This document shows positions 1-7,510 of a stretch of DNA of 64,000 nucleotides, in pieces. This DNA is from Candidatus Zixiibacteriota bacterium (GTDB lineage Bacteria; RBG-13-66-14; B26-G2; WVWN01): assembly GCA_030613505.1 (NCBI GenBank), contig JAUWLW010000006.1, positions 18,566 through 82,565 on the forward strand, given 5' to 3'. The stretch's first letter is position 1. Every line of letters starts with the position of its first letter. A program made the translations under genes and the position numbers. The notes beneath the pieces were generated by a model. It made no database searches, was not told the origin of the DNA, and worked only from the letters and a program-made list of their open reading frames with translations.

Positions 1-444
1 CGCGGCGCCCACCGCGAGGAAGTTAAACAACCGGCGCGCGTACCCGAGCGAGAGCACCATGTCGCTGGCGCCGAATTCGCCGGTGTAGTTCCCCAGCTCG
101 TCGCGGCCGGTGAGCTTACCCATGCCCACCCGGCCCGCCGAGAAGCCAATCGTCCCCAAGTTGAAAAGCGGGTACGAAAGGCCCAGGTACTCGTAGCGGA
201 CATCCTCGAGCCATTCGTTGTGGGTAAAGGATACCGCGCGGCGGCTATTCACCGCGAGGCCCGCCGGGTTCCAATACAGCGCTTCCGGGCCTTCGGCCGC
301 CGCGGCCTGAGCCTCGCCCATGCCGACCGCCCGGGCGCCGACGCCGAGCTTCAGAAACGCCGCAGCCGACGAGCCCGCGTCCGCGGCGCCGGCCACGCAC
401 GCCGTCGCCAAAGCCGCAACTAAATAGGGTATTAATCTCTTCAT
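1..444 (-). CDS. PorV/PorQ-family outer membrane protein, 3' part missing (runs off window start)
   Basis: The reading frame opens at an ATG at 444 behind a GGAGGA ribosome site and stays open to base 1, giving the first 148 residues. Residues 1-23 are a signal peptide (basic start, hydrophobic core, AADA end). The next part, FLKLGVGARAVGMGEA followed about 17 residues later by LYWNPAGLA, is the N-terminal hallmark of the PorV/PorQ (UPF0164) barrel family. In Bacteroidetes PorV works with the type IX secretion system at the outer membrane. Here that role is inference, supported by a T9SS-type C-terminal domain on the subtilase at 22.5-24.2 kb. It could equally be a general UPF0164 barrel with no secretion role. 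Confidence 0.8.
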   Translation of the reverse strand, partial: MKRLIPYLVAALATACVAGAADAGSSAAAFLKLGVGARAVGMGEAQAAAAEGPEALYWNPAGLAVNSRRAVSFTHNEWLEDVRYEYLGLSYPLFNLGTIGFSAGRVGMGKLTGRDELGNYTGEFGASDMVLSLGYARRLFNFLAVGAA

Positions 445-481
445 CGTAGTCCTCCACAGAAGCCGAGTGCGTCCCGGCCTG

Positions 482-1153
482 CTAACCCAGGCCTCGCCAA
501 ACCCGACGCGCTACCAAGCTCACGAGCGATAAAACCAGAACCGCGCCTATTCCGTTCTCGACGGCAAGCGCGAGCTGAGCCCAAAAATTGTTCGCCAAAA
601 AAACCGCCGTTCCGGGAAATAACCCCTCGAACCCTATTACGAAATAACTCATATAAGATACGACCGCGTACGACGCGAACGCCCGTTGGCCCAGGAACCG
701 CACCGCGAGGACGTCCAGGACGAAGTACAGCACCGAGAACCAGAACGCGACGTTGAACGTGACCCAGCTCAACCGAAGCGGGCTCGTCCCGTACCGGCTC
801 GAGTAACGCCACAGGCCGAAGGCCCAACTGCGCGCCAGCGCGCCCACGTCCCGGTAGTCGCGGAACCGGAGGCGGAAGTCGCGACGCGTTAGCTCGAGGC
901 GAGTGCGGTAAAACGCGTCCGCCTCCGCAAACCGTCCCCCCCGGACCAATAAGTGCTCCAGCCGACCCAAGCCGTAACGCAACGCGTACCGCTCGTCGTC
1001 CCCCATTTCTTCGTGGGCCCGCGCCGCGCCGCTTAAAAACGCCGTCAATACCTCGCGCGCTACGCGCCGTCCCGCGACTAACTCGCCGGCAAGCCTTTCG
1101 TACTCGCCGCGCAGTCCGGCCGGATCGGCCTCGCCTTCATTACGAGAGCACAC
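482..1153 (-). CDS. membrane protein with degenerate ion-channel-like domain
   Basis: 223 residues from a GTG start with no strong ribosome site. The N-terminal half is charged and helical. From about residue 115 it follows the layout of two-TM potassium-channel (Ion_trans_2) domains often seen at the end of pentapeptide-repeat proteins: a SRYGTSPLRLSW linker, a TM helix, a re-entrant region, and a last TM ending in an arginine-rich tail. Where a channel would carry TxGYGD the sequence reads VIGFEG, so potassium selectivity is doubtful. The same C-terminal layout recurs in the pentapeptide protein at 35.6-37.1 kb. Function is not known; a membrane sensor or modified channel is possible. Confidence 0.6.
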   Translation of the reverse strand: MCSRNEGEADPAGLRGEYERLAGELVAGRRVAREVLTAFLSGAARAHEEMGDDERYALRYGLGRLEHLLVRGGRFAEADAFYRTRLELTRRDFRLRFRDYRDVGALARSWAFGLWRYSSRYGTSPLRLSWVTFNVAFWFSVLYFVLDVLAVRFLGQRAFASYAVVSYMSYFVIGFEGLFPGTAVFLANNFWAQLALAVENGIGAVLVLSLVSLVARRVWRGLG

Positions 1154-1219
1154 TTGTATACGCGTTAGATATTAGCACTGCGCCGGCGGCCTGTCAAGCC
1201 GGCCGGCCCGAAAAAGCCC

Positions 1220-1248
1220 TTGACATCGTGTTAGCAATATGCTATATA
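1220..1248 (+). promoter_or_regulatory. sigma70-type promoter for the DUF2292 gene
   Basis: TTGACA at 1220-1225, a 17-base spacer and TATATA at 1243-1248 form a near-consensus promoter, followed by the small gene at 1286. The -10 region lies inside the palindromes described separately. Confidence 0.7.
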
Positions 1249-1258
1249 TTATATAGCA
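1232..1258. promoter_or_regulatory. overlapping palindromes over the -10 box (putative operator)
   Basis: Two inverted repeats share one arm: TAGCA-ATA-TGCTA at 1232-1244, and a perfect 9-bp palindrome TGCTATATA-T-TATATAGCA at 1240-1258. They cover the -10 box, so a dimeric repressor bound here would block the promoter. The regulator is not identifiable from the window. Confidence 0.55.
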
Positions 1259-1285
1259 CAACGAAAGGGGGTGCGGCATCTTCAC

Positions 1286-1438
1286 ATGCTTAAGGAATTA
1301 GTGCTTTACCTCGGCCGGCTGGCGCGCGAACGTTTCTACGGCTCGGTGGAGCTCAAGTTCGAGGCGGGTCGCGTCATCTTCGTACGCGTCAACCGGACGC
1401 TGAAACTCGAGGACCTCGCCGCCGGCGACAAAACGTAA
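1286..1438 (+). CDS. DUF2292 (YezD-like) small protein
   Basis: A 50-residue protein starting MLKELVLYLGRLARE and ending DLAAGDKT. Residues about 19-41 (GSVELKFEAGRVIFVRVNRTLKL) match the DUF2292/YezD pattern of a short beta hairpin, GSVxxxxxxGRVxxxxRTxK. ATG at 1286 has AAAGGGGG about 14 bases upstream; an in-frame GTG at 1271 is an alternative start. A strong promoter and palindromic operator lie directly in front, and the next gene is on the other strand, so this is a single regulated gene. In other bacteria DUF2292 genes often sit near sulfur or redox-response genes; the function here is unknown. Confidence 0.65.
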   Translation: MLKELVLYLGRLARERFYGSVELKFEAGRVIFVRVNRTLKLEDLAAGDKT

Positions 1439-1482
1439 AAAGCGCGCCGGCCTGCTCGGCCCTTTCCTCCCCCCTCGTCAGT

Positions 1483-2064
1483 CTATTGCGCGAGCTCCAA
1501 GCTGGTCCAATCGACCCAGAGGTCCGCGTTCTGTAAGTACTGCGTCCGGAGCTCGAATATGAAGGGCTCGGCGACGTCGAAGGTGATTCTGAACGTCTCG
1601 TACTTCTCCGGGTCCGGGAAATCTTTGGCGTACAAACCCTTCGACATAATCATCTTAAAGTTTTCGCGGTCGGCTTTGGGGTAACCGGCGATGTCGATCC
1701 AGAAAACGGGCTCGTCGTTTTCGGGCAGTTTCGCCGCCTTCAGGCGCCAACGCGCAATGTAGGAGCCCGGCGCAATTTCCTCGTACGGCCCCCATGCGGC
1801 GTACTCGCCCAACTTGGCGCCCCCCCGCTTCACGAAGAGGGACATCTGGTTCGAGGCGGCCGGGTCCGACGTCACCTCGCCGCGCGATACCTCCGGGCCG
1901 AGTTCCTCCGCTTCGTACGTCTTGCGCAGCGGGTTGGCATCCGCCGGGATGGTCTTTACGATTTTGGGGGGCGGGAGTATTTCCTCCTCCTTGGGCCCCT
2001 TTTGGCAAGCCGCCATCAGCGACGATACCACGAGCAAGGCCACAACCGCCGTCACGTACCTCAT
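1483..2064 (-). CDS. lipoprotein with CBM-like beta-sandwich domain
   Basis: 193 residues from the ATG at 2064, preceded by TGGAGG at good spacing; an upstream in-frame start at 2091 is less likely because it would place charged residues before the signal peptide. Residues 1-20 are a lipoprotein signal ending SLMAAC. The remainder starts with YEAEEL, then has a Gly/aromatic section with APGSYIARWRLK and ends in LWVDWTSLEL, the arrangement of CBM-like beta-sandwich modules. A similar EAE-initiated module ends the two membrane proteins at 47.8-51.7 kb. It is probably membrane-anchored in the periplasm or at the surface and may bind carbohydrate; ligand unknown. Confidence 0.6.
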   Translation of the reverse strand: MRYVTAVVALLVVSSLMAACQKGPKEEEILPPPKIVKTIPADANPLRKTYEAEELGPEVSRGEVTSDPAASNQMSLFVKRGGAKLGEYAAWGPYEEIAPGSYIARWRLKAAKLPENDEPVFWIDIAGYPKADRENFKMIMSKGLYAKDFPDPEKYETFRITFDVAEPFIFELRTQYLQNADLWVDWTSLELAQ

Positions 2065-2103
2065 TTTATACCTCCAGGTGAGACCTTCCACTCCTAAGTT
2101 AAT

Positions 2104-3147
2104 TTAGCTTGCAATCTCCAGCGTCGGCGACGACGAAGCGAACACTTCGCCCACAACCGCGGCCGCGCCGCCTACCTCGGCCGCGTACGCCGCGGCTCGC
2201 TCCGGAGGCAGCGCCACGAGCAAACCGCCCGAGGTTTGAGGGTCGGCGAGCAGGTTCACCGTCGCCTCGTCGACGTCTTCCGCCACGTTGAGTTTCGGTT
2301 CGACGAACTTGCGATTGGTCTTAAGGCCGCCGGGCACGTGGGTCGCGGCGAACTCGTGCGCCTGCGGCAACCGCGGTACGCGGGAGGCGAAGACCCTTAT
2401 GCCCGCCGCCGAAGCGGTGGCCACCTCGAGCGCGTGCCCCAGAAGGCCGAACCCGGTAATGTCGGTGGCGCAGACCGCGCCCGCGGCCACCATCGCCGCG
2501 GCCGCGGCCTTGTTGCTTTGCAACATACTCTCCAACGCCGCCTTCTCCGTTTGGGGCGGGCACTCGCCGCGCTTCACCGCGGTCTGAATCACGCCCGTCC
2601 CCAGCGCTTTAGTCAGCACCAGCGCGTCGCCCGGCTTCGCGCCGGCGTTGGTTACGACGCGGTCGGGCCGCACGAATCCCAACGCCGCCAGGCCGTAGAG
2701 GATGTCGGGCGACGTGACGGTGTGGCCGCCGGCCAACAGGACGCCCTCCGCGGCGCACGTCGCGGCGCCCCCTTTAAGGGTGGTAATCAAAACGTCGTCC
2801 GGAAGCTTGCCGTAAGGGAACGCTACGACGTTCAACGCCAGGAACGGCACACCGCCCATGGCGTAGATGTCGGAGAGGGCGTTCGTCGCGCCTATCCGGC
2901 CGTAGTCGTACGGGTCGTCGACGATGGGCGTAAAGAAATCCACCGTGGCGACCAACGCCTGGTCGTCGTTAATTTTGTACACCGCCGCGTCTTCGCCGTC
3001 CCGCGTCGCCGCCAAAAGCAGCGGGTGGTCCGGGACCGGTAATTGCGCCAATATCTCGGCCAGCGCCTTGGCCGGAACCTTGGCCGCTCAACCGGCGGCG
3101 GTCGTACACTGCGTCAACCGGACGTATTTTCCTGATTCGGCAGACAT
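2104..3147 (-). CDS. selD: selenide, water dikinase SelD, selenocysteine-containing
   Basis: SelD makes selenophosphate from selenide and ATP, the selenium donor for Sec-tRNA. Read through the UGA at 3088-3090, the protein is 347 residues, the same length as E. coli SelD. The N-terminus then reads RLTQCTTAAG-U-AAK, with Sec20 exactly where most SelD proteins carry the catalytic Cys of their G-[CU]-x-x-K motif. Downstream are the conserved DFFTPIVDDPYDYGRIGATNALSD, LAGGHT and DPQTSGG segments. Standard gene calling stops at the UGA and starts at an internal TTG at 3051, losing the active site. Start is ATG 3147 or 3156; neither has a strong ribosome site. SelA, SelB and tRNA-Sec are not in the window. 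Confidence 0.88.
3057..3086 (-). promoter_or_regulatory. candidate bacterial SECIS hairpin after the selD UGA
   Basis: One base after the UGA (3088-3090) the coding strand has CGGCCA at 3086-3081 and its exact complement TGGCCG at 3062-3057, enclosing an 18-base GC-rich loop that can pair further. Bacterial SECIS elements lie immediately 3' of the UGA, so position fits; the fold is only eyeballed. Confidence 0.4.
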
Positions 3148-3218
3148 ATTTCGCATATTTTATCACAAACCACGTTCTAAATCAAATACTCCCGTATGTG
3201 TCCCGCGGTCCCGTCGCC

Positions 3219-3248
3219 TTGACTGGGTACATCGTAATAAGGTATATT
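3219..3248 (+). promoter_or_regulatory. promoter for the kinase/GT4 operon
   Basis: TTGACT at 3219-3224, an 18-base spacer and TATATT at 3243-3248, on the strand of and about 105 bases before the kinase-like gene. Confidence 0.5.
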
Positions 3249-3354
3249 AACCACATGCGTTGCGCCGTGCCCTCGCCATAATGGGACCCTCCTCCGCGCC
3301 GAAAGGTTTCCGGCCCTTTTCGTCGCCGGCGTTAGCGCAACCGTACGCCCGTTC

Positions 3355-4005
3355 ATGAAAGGCGACATCCTAAAAATCAAACCGCACCATACCGCCGCGG
3401 CCCGAGCCGTCTACGACCTACTCGCCGACGAGATCAAAAACGCCCGCGGCCGGTTCGTCGTCGCCGTCGGCGGCGAGTCGGGCTCGGGTAAATCCGAAAC
3501 CGCCGCGGAACTCGGCCGCCTGGCCGGCGAAGACGGCGTCAAGGCGCTCGTCATCCAGCAAGACGACTACTTCGTACTGCCCCCCAAGGCCAACCACCGT
3601 AAAAGGCTCGAGGATTTCGCGTGGGTGGGCCCGGGCGAGGTCCGGCTCGAGCTGCTGGACGAACATCTGGCCCGCGCCCGCGACGCGAACGTTAACGAGC
3701 TCGAGAAGCCGCTATCCCTATTTGAAGAAGACGAGCTCGTCACCGAAAAGGTCTCGCTCGCCGGCGTCAAGTTCGTAATCGTGGAAGGGGCTTACGCTAC
3801 GTCGCTTCATAACGTCGACCGGCGCGTCTTCATCGACCGCGACTTCCGCGCCACGCGGGAGGCGCGCGCCGAGCGGGGCCGCGAAGGCCAGGACGACTTT
3901 CTGGAACGCGTCCTGGAGCGCGAGCACGGGTTCATATCCAAATTGAAGGACGGCGCCGACATCATAATAGGTAAGGACTACGCCGTGACGGCGGCGCGAA
4001 GATGA
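3355..4005 (+). CDS. uridine kinase-like P-loop kinase
   Basis: 216 residues with a clear Walker A GESGSGKS at 40-47 and QQDDYF at 68-73, where uridine kinase/phosphoribulokinase-type enzymes carry the DDFY-like catalytic Asp. VIVEGAY at about 142-148 corresponds to the Walker B-like beta strand, and an RDxRxxR-rich lid follows (RDFRATREARAERGR). The substrate cannot be read from sequence; uridine/cytidine, or a sugar given its partner, are possible. Its stop overlaps the next gene's start (ATGA at 4002-4005), so it is translationally coupled to the GT4 glycosyltransferase and probably works in the same pathway. Confidence 0.7.
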   Translation: MKGDILKIKPHHTAAARAVYDLLADEIKNARGRFVVAVGGESGSGKSETAAELGRLAGEDGVKALVIQQDDYFVLPPKANHRKRLEDFAWVGPGEVRLELLDEHLARARDANVNELEKPLSLFEEDELVTEKVSLAGVKFVIVEGAYATSLHNVDRRVFIDRDFRATREARAERGREGQDDFLERVLEREHGFISKLKDGADIIIGKDYAVTAARR

Positions 4006-5234
4006 AGCTCGATCACCTCGGCATGTTCTCGGTCCACGGCTACGTCGACGCGGAGCCCCGGCTGGGCGCCACCGACACCGGCGGCCAGGTGACGTACGTT
4101 CTGGAGCTCTCCCGGGCGCTGGCCGCGCTCGGCGTAGCGGTGGACCTCTACACGCGAGGGTTCGAGGGGCGGGCGGCCCTCGAGGCGGTGAGCGAGGGCG
4201 TCCGCATAATCCGCGTACCGTGCGGCCCGGACAAATTCATCATCAAGGAGGAAATGCTCCCCTATTGGCCCGAGTTCGCGGACAACTGCGAGCGGCATAT
4301 AAGGGAAGAGGGGCTGGCGTACCAGCTGTTCCACTCGCATTATTGGGACGCCGGGTACGTATGCCGGCTGCTCGCGCCGCGGCTGGGTATAAACTTCGTC
4401 CACACGTCGCACTCGCTGGGCGCCTGGAAGCGCGAGCGCATGGGCGGCGACCCCGCCGAGATGGAGAAGCTGTACCGCTTCGACGAGCGCATAGCCGAGG
4501 AGAAACGCGTATTCGCGGCCGCCGCCGGCATCACCGTCACCAACGCCGCCAGCGTCGAGAAATACAAGGAGTACTACGCCTTCGAGAGCGAGAACATGGT
4601 CGTCATCCCCCCCGGCGTGAACACGGCGCGGTTCAATCCGGACGACGACGGCCGCGCCGTCGCCGGCACCGAGCGGCCATACTTCTTCTCGCTCAGCCGC
4701 ATCGACACCAACAAGGGCCTCGACTCCCTGATAAACGCGTTCGCGCGCGTCGCCCGCGAGGCCGACCTCGCCCTCGTCATCGGCGGCGGCTCCGTAGCGC
4801 CCGAGGAGCGCGAACGCCTGGTCCTGGAGGAGCTCCGCGACCTGGCCGCGACCCACGGCGTCGACGAGCGCGTCACGTTCGCCGGCTACGTTACGGACGA
4901 GGACCTACCCTATTTCTACCGGCGGGCGCGGGCGTTCGTGCTGCCGTCGAAGTTCGAGCCTTTCGGCATGACGGCGCTGGAGGCCATGGCGTGCGGGACC
5001 CCCGTCGTCGCGACTAATCTCGGCGGCCTGGCTCGCTACCTGCGGGACGGGTACGACGCGTTGCTGGTAGACCCTTCCGATAGGGAGGAGCTGACGGCGG
5101 CGATGCTGCGCGCGGCGGCGGATGAGGACCTCGCGGGCCGGCTCGTCGCGCAGGGCCACGAGACCATCGCCCGCGAGTTCACCTGGGAGGCTATCGCCGA
5201 AAAGCACGTCGCGTTTTACGAGAGGTTTTTCTAA
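4002..5234 (+). CDS. GT4 glycosyltransferase, sucrose-phosphate-synthase-like
   Basis: 410 residues with a GT-B fold. The N-terminus has GGQVTYVLELSRAL (donor/acceptor cleft), HTSHSLGAWKR near residue 130 as in sucrose-phosphate/sucrose synthases, VIPPGVNTARF near residue 203, and the retaining EX7E motif EPFGMTALE near residues 318-326 followed by ACGTPVVATNLGGL. These enzymes use a nucleotide sugar and retain the anomeric configuration. Coupling by ATGA overlap to a small kinase suggests a phosphorylated acceptor or a two-step osmolyte or disaccharide pathway. The exact product (sucrose-phosphate, mannosylfructose-phosphate or another) is unresolved. Confidence 0.8.
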   Translation: MKLDHLGMFSVHGYVDAEPRLGATDTGGQVTYVLELSRALAALGVAVDLYTRGFEGRAALEAVSEGVRIIRVPCGPDKFIIKEEMLPYWPEFADNCERHIREEGLAYQLFHSHYWDAGYVCRLLAPRLGINFVHTSHSLGAWKRERMGGDPAEMEKLYRFDERIAEEKRVFAAAAGITVTNAASVEKYKEYYAFESENMVVIPPGVNTARFNPDDDGRAVAGTERPYFFSLSRIDTNKGLDSLINAFARVAREADLALVIGGGSVAPEERERLVLEELRDLAATHGVDERVTFAGYVTDEDLPYFYRRARAFVLPSKFEPFGMTALEAMACGTPVVATNLGGLARYLRDGYDALLVDPSDREELTAAMLRAAADEDLAGRLVAQGHETIAREFTWEAIAEKHVAFYERFF

Positions 5235-5275
5235 ACCGGTTTATATCCCCCACGGCCCGAGGCAAAGGAGGACGT

Positions 5276-5491
5276 ATGGCCGCGCCGCAATGTATCTTCT
5301 GCAGCTGGAAGATGGAGAATTTTGGCAACCAGAACATAGACGACAACTGCCCGGAGGAGTGCTCGGTCAAGCAGCTCAAATCGCAGGCGACGCGCCTTAA
5401 CCAGATGACGCTGGTCACAGGCCGCAAGTTCAAGAAGCTAATCGAAGTGCTCGAGGTCCCGCCCGAGAAGTTCGACGCGGCCGAGAAGTAA
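5276..5491 (+). CDS. small Cys-rich protein of unknown function
   Basis: 71 residues with an excellent ribosome site (AAAGGAGG, six bases before ATG 5276). The N-terminus has a four-cysteine set, C-x2-C at 6-9 and C-x3-C at 25-29, spaced like a small metal-binding knuckle; the rest is a lysine-rich helix. It lies 41 bases after the GT4 gene on the same strand and may be co-transcribed. I do not recognise the family. Confidence 0.6.
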   Translation: MAAPQCIFCSWKMENFGNQNIDDNCPEECSVKQLKSQATRLNQMTLVTGRKFKKLIEVLEVPPEKFDAAEK

Positions 5492-5547
5492 GGGTGGCGG
5501 GGGGCCGCCGGGGCGCTCTTAAAAAGACACCCCGCGGCAAACGAATT

Positions 5548-5564
5548 ACGCCCCGGTGGGGCGT
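5548..5564 (+). terminator. GC hairpin between the small Cys-rich gene and the GT-C gene
   Basis: ACGCCCC-GGT-GGGGCGT is a perfect 7-bp stem with a 3-base loop but no T-run follows, so it may be a weak terminator or a leader hairpin just before the GTG at 5582. Confidence 0.3.
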
Positions 5565-5581
5565 AGGGAGCGGGAGGACGC

Positions 5582-7036
5582 GTGTCCCGTTATCGTAGAA
5601 TTCCGGGGTTGCTTCTGAATCCGTTTTTACTGGGCGCCTTGTTTGCGGTGGGCGTAGCGTTCAGGTTATTGCACCTAGACGACCCCGTCCGCTACGACGA
5701 AGCTTTCACTTACTTGAGCTACGCCGGCCGGCCCCTTTGGGAAGCGCTTACGGACTACGGCGCGCCTAACAACCACTTCCTCAATACGCTTCTCGTACGT
5801 CTAGCGACGTCGGTTCTCGGCGAACGGGCGACGCTGTGGCGACTTCCAAACTTGTTGGCCGGGGTGGGAACGTTAATCCTGGCCGGCGTAATCGCTAAAA
5901 GGTGGTTCGGCAGAGCGGCGGGGGTCGTCGCCTTAGCCGTAACATGCATTTCTCCCGTAATGGCCCATTTCTCGGTCTTAGCGCGGGGCTACGGCCTCTC
6001 GTTATTTTTCGGCCTAACAGCTTTGTATTTTATAGATGTGAGACACGAACGGAAAGCCCGCGCCCTCCCTGTAGCCGGCGCATGCGCGTCTTGCGTCCTC
6101 GCGTGTTACGCGGTCCCTACGACCTTGCTTTTCGTCTTCGCCGTTTTCGCGTACGACGCTTACCTGACTTATCGCGAACGCGCCCGGTTTACGACGTTGA
6201 TACCCTTATGGGTACCGGCGGCGTTGTTGACTCTCCTCCTGTACCTAGGACCGTTAATCACTTCGGGTTCGGAAACGTTCCTCACCAACATCGGCCTGCC
6301 CTCCGCGGCACCTTTCTCGCTTAGCGGCTTACAACCTTACGGCAAGGCGTTACTGGACGAGAAAACATGGGGCCCCGGCGGCGGGTGGTTTTGGTTGCCG
6401 CTCGCGACCATTGGCCTTGTAGTAGGCGCCGCCAAGCGCCCGGCCTTCGGCGTGTTAGCGGCCGTCAGCGTATTGGGCAGTATCATATTACTCGCGGCGG
6501 GATACAGGCCCCCGGCGCGCGTCTTTATTTACCTTTTGCCCGTCCTGTCGTTCGGGGTCGGCGCGGCGGCGGAAGCGTTGTGGGAGCGGCTCCGTTACCG
6601 GTTTTCCGTTAGAAAGGCCGTCGGGGTCGCGCTCCTCGTCGCGGCCGTAGCCGCCGTCGTGGTCGCCGAAAGAGGGCGATACCTAAGTAATTCGCTCCGA
6701 TCCGGCGCGGCCCCCACGGCGCTACCGATACTTAAATACGTATCGGAAAATAACGCCGGCGAGATTTGTATAATAGCAATAGCCCCGTTAAACTACCCCT
6801 TGATGTACTACGTCGAACGTTCCCGATGCGGCGAGATCCTAATAATAACGGGCCATTCTCCTAACGCGTTCACGCTCGAGTCCTTAGTAGCAGTCCCCGC
6901 CGGAGCCGCGTTGCGCGAAGTAGTACGGGAAGGAACGCGCGGGGCCGGCGTCGTGCTCAGCGCAGACTTAGTTATCCGGATATCCGACGTTGGGATATGG
7001 AGGGCTTTAATAGCGTACCCCGACGCCGGGCCGTAA
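5582..7036 (+). CDS. GT-C fold membrane glycosyltransferase (PMT/ArnT-like)
   Basis: 484 residues from a GTG start with GGGAGGA ribosome site. The first TM (residues about 10-28) is followed by LDDPVRYDEAFTYLSY, the acidic first-loop motif of GT39/ArnT-type lipid-linked sugar transferases. About ten further hydrophobic segments follow, then a short C-terminal soluble tail. Such enzymes take sugars from polyprenyl-phosphate carriers on the periplasmic side. The acceptor is unknown. Codon use is more A/T-ending than in the kinase-GT4 operon before it. Confidence 0.7.
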   Translation: MSRYRRIPGLLLNPFLLGALFAVGVAFRLLHLDDPVRYDEAFTYLSYAGRPLWEALTDYGAPNNHFLNTLLVRLATSVLGERATLWRLPNLLAGVGTLILAGVIAKRWFGRAAGVVALAVTCISPVMAHFSVLARGYGLSLFFGLTALYFIDVRHERKARALPVAGACASCVLACYAVPTTLLFVFAVFAYDAYLTYRERARFTTLIPLWVPAALLTLLLYLGPLITSGSETFLTNIGLPSAAPFSLSGLQPYGKALLDEKTWGPGGGWFWLPLATIGLVVGAAKRPAFGVLAAVSVLGSIILLAAGYRPPARVFIYLLPVLSFGVGAAAEALWERLRYRFSVRKAVGVALLVAAVAAVVVAERGRYLSNSLRSGAAPTALPILKYVSENNAGEICIIAIAPLNYPLMYYVERSRCGEILIITGHSPNAFTLESLVAVPAGAALREVVREGTRGAGVVLSADLVIRISDVGIWRALIAYPDAGP

Positions 7037-7081
7037 GTAAGTTCCCCCATCTAATTGTCTTACACAATTGAAAGGAACGGT

Positions 7082-7381
7082 ATGCCTTCCATCTTCCGCC
7101 AGTTCAAAAATGTCATCAAGGAGTACAGCGTCTCGGGCGTGGCCGTCGGCATCGTGATGGGCATAGCCGTGCGCGACTACGCCGAGGCGCTAGTGGGCGA
7201 CTTCATCATCCCGGTAATCAACGCCTTCGTCCCCGACGTCGACTGGGCCGACTGGGTCCTGCGGCTGGGGTAGGCCAAGGTAAAAGCCGGCCACCTCCTC
7301 GCGGCCTCCATAAACTTCCTCATCATCTGCTTCATAATATTCCTCTTCGCCAAGGCCGCGACGCGGGCGGCGAGGAATTAA
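7082..7381 (+). pseudogene. mscL: MscL-family mechanosensitive channel interrupted by an in-frame TAG
   Basis: From ATG 7082 (AAAGGAA ribosome site) the frame reads 63 residues: FRQFKNVIKEYSVSGVAVGI, DFIIPVINAFVPD and WVLRLG, all typical of MscL-family channels. It then meets TAG at 7271-7273. The same frame continues without gap for 35 codons (AKVKAGHLLAASINFLIICF, IIFLFAKAATRAARN, TAA at 7379-7381), which is the second TM helix and tail of the family. There is no frameshift, only one nonsense codon. TAG is an ordinary stop for other genes here (polA, rsmG), so this is a recent nonsense mutation, a sequencing error or programmed readthrough. Confidence 0.75.
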
Positions 7382-7408
7382 TCGCGACTATACGATAAGG
7401 ATGAAAAA

Positions 7409-7430
7409 AGCCCCCGGTGGGGGGCTTATT
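7409..7430. terminator. bidirectional Rho-independent terminator
   Basis: AGCCCCC-GGTG-GGGGGCT at 7409-7426 has T-rich tails on both strands (TATTTATTT to the right, a run of T on the minus strand to the left). It serves mscL and the minus-strand genes ending at 7451-7460. Confidence 0.8.
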
Positions 7431-7450
7431 TATTTGAAAGGACCGGCGCC

Positions 7451-7510
7451 TACAACGCCTCACTCACCACCTTCGCTTGCGGGCAAAGCAGCAGGTAGTC
7501 GCGGCCGCCG
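7451..7510 (-). repeat. displaced second copy of the P5C dehydrogenase 3' end
   Basis: These 60 bases match 8860-8919, the 3' end of the P5C dehydrogenase gene, at all but about seven positions, including an identical 20-base stretch at 7491-7510. In the dehydrogenase frame they read GGRDYLLLCPQAKVVSEAL-stop (true gene: GGRDYLLLFTQAKLVSEAL-stop). The overlapping GT87 gene uses a different frame and ends inside the repeat. A terminator follows 25 bases later, as expected for the original end of the dehydrogenase gene. Confidence 0.85.

Noticed and set aside
7271-7273. Genome-wide reassignment of TAG as sense
   Set aside because: polA, rsmG, the R-M gene and others end in TAG at their natural C-termini, so TAG is a working stop.
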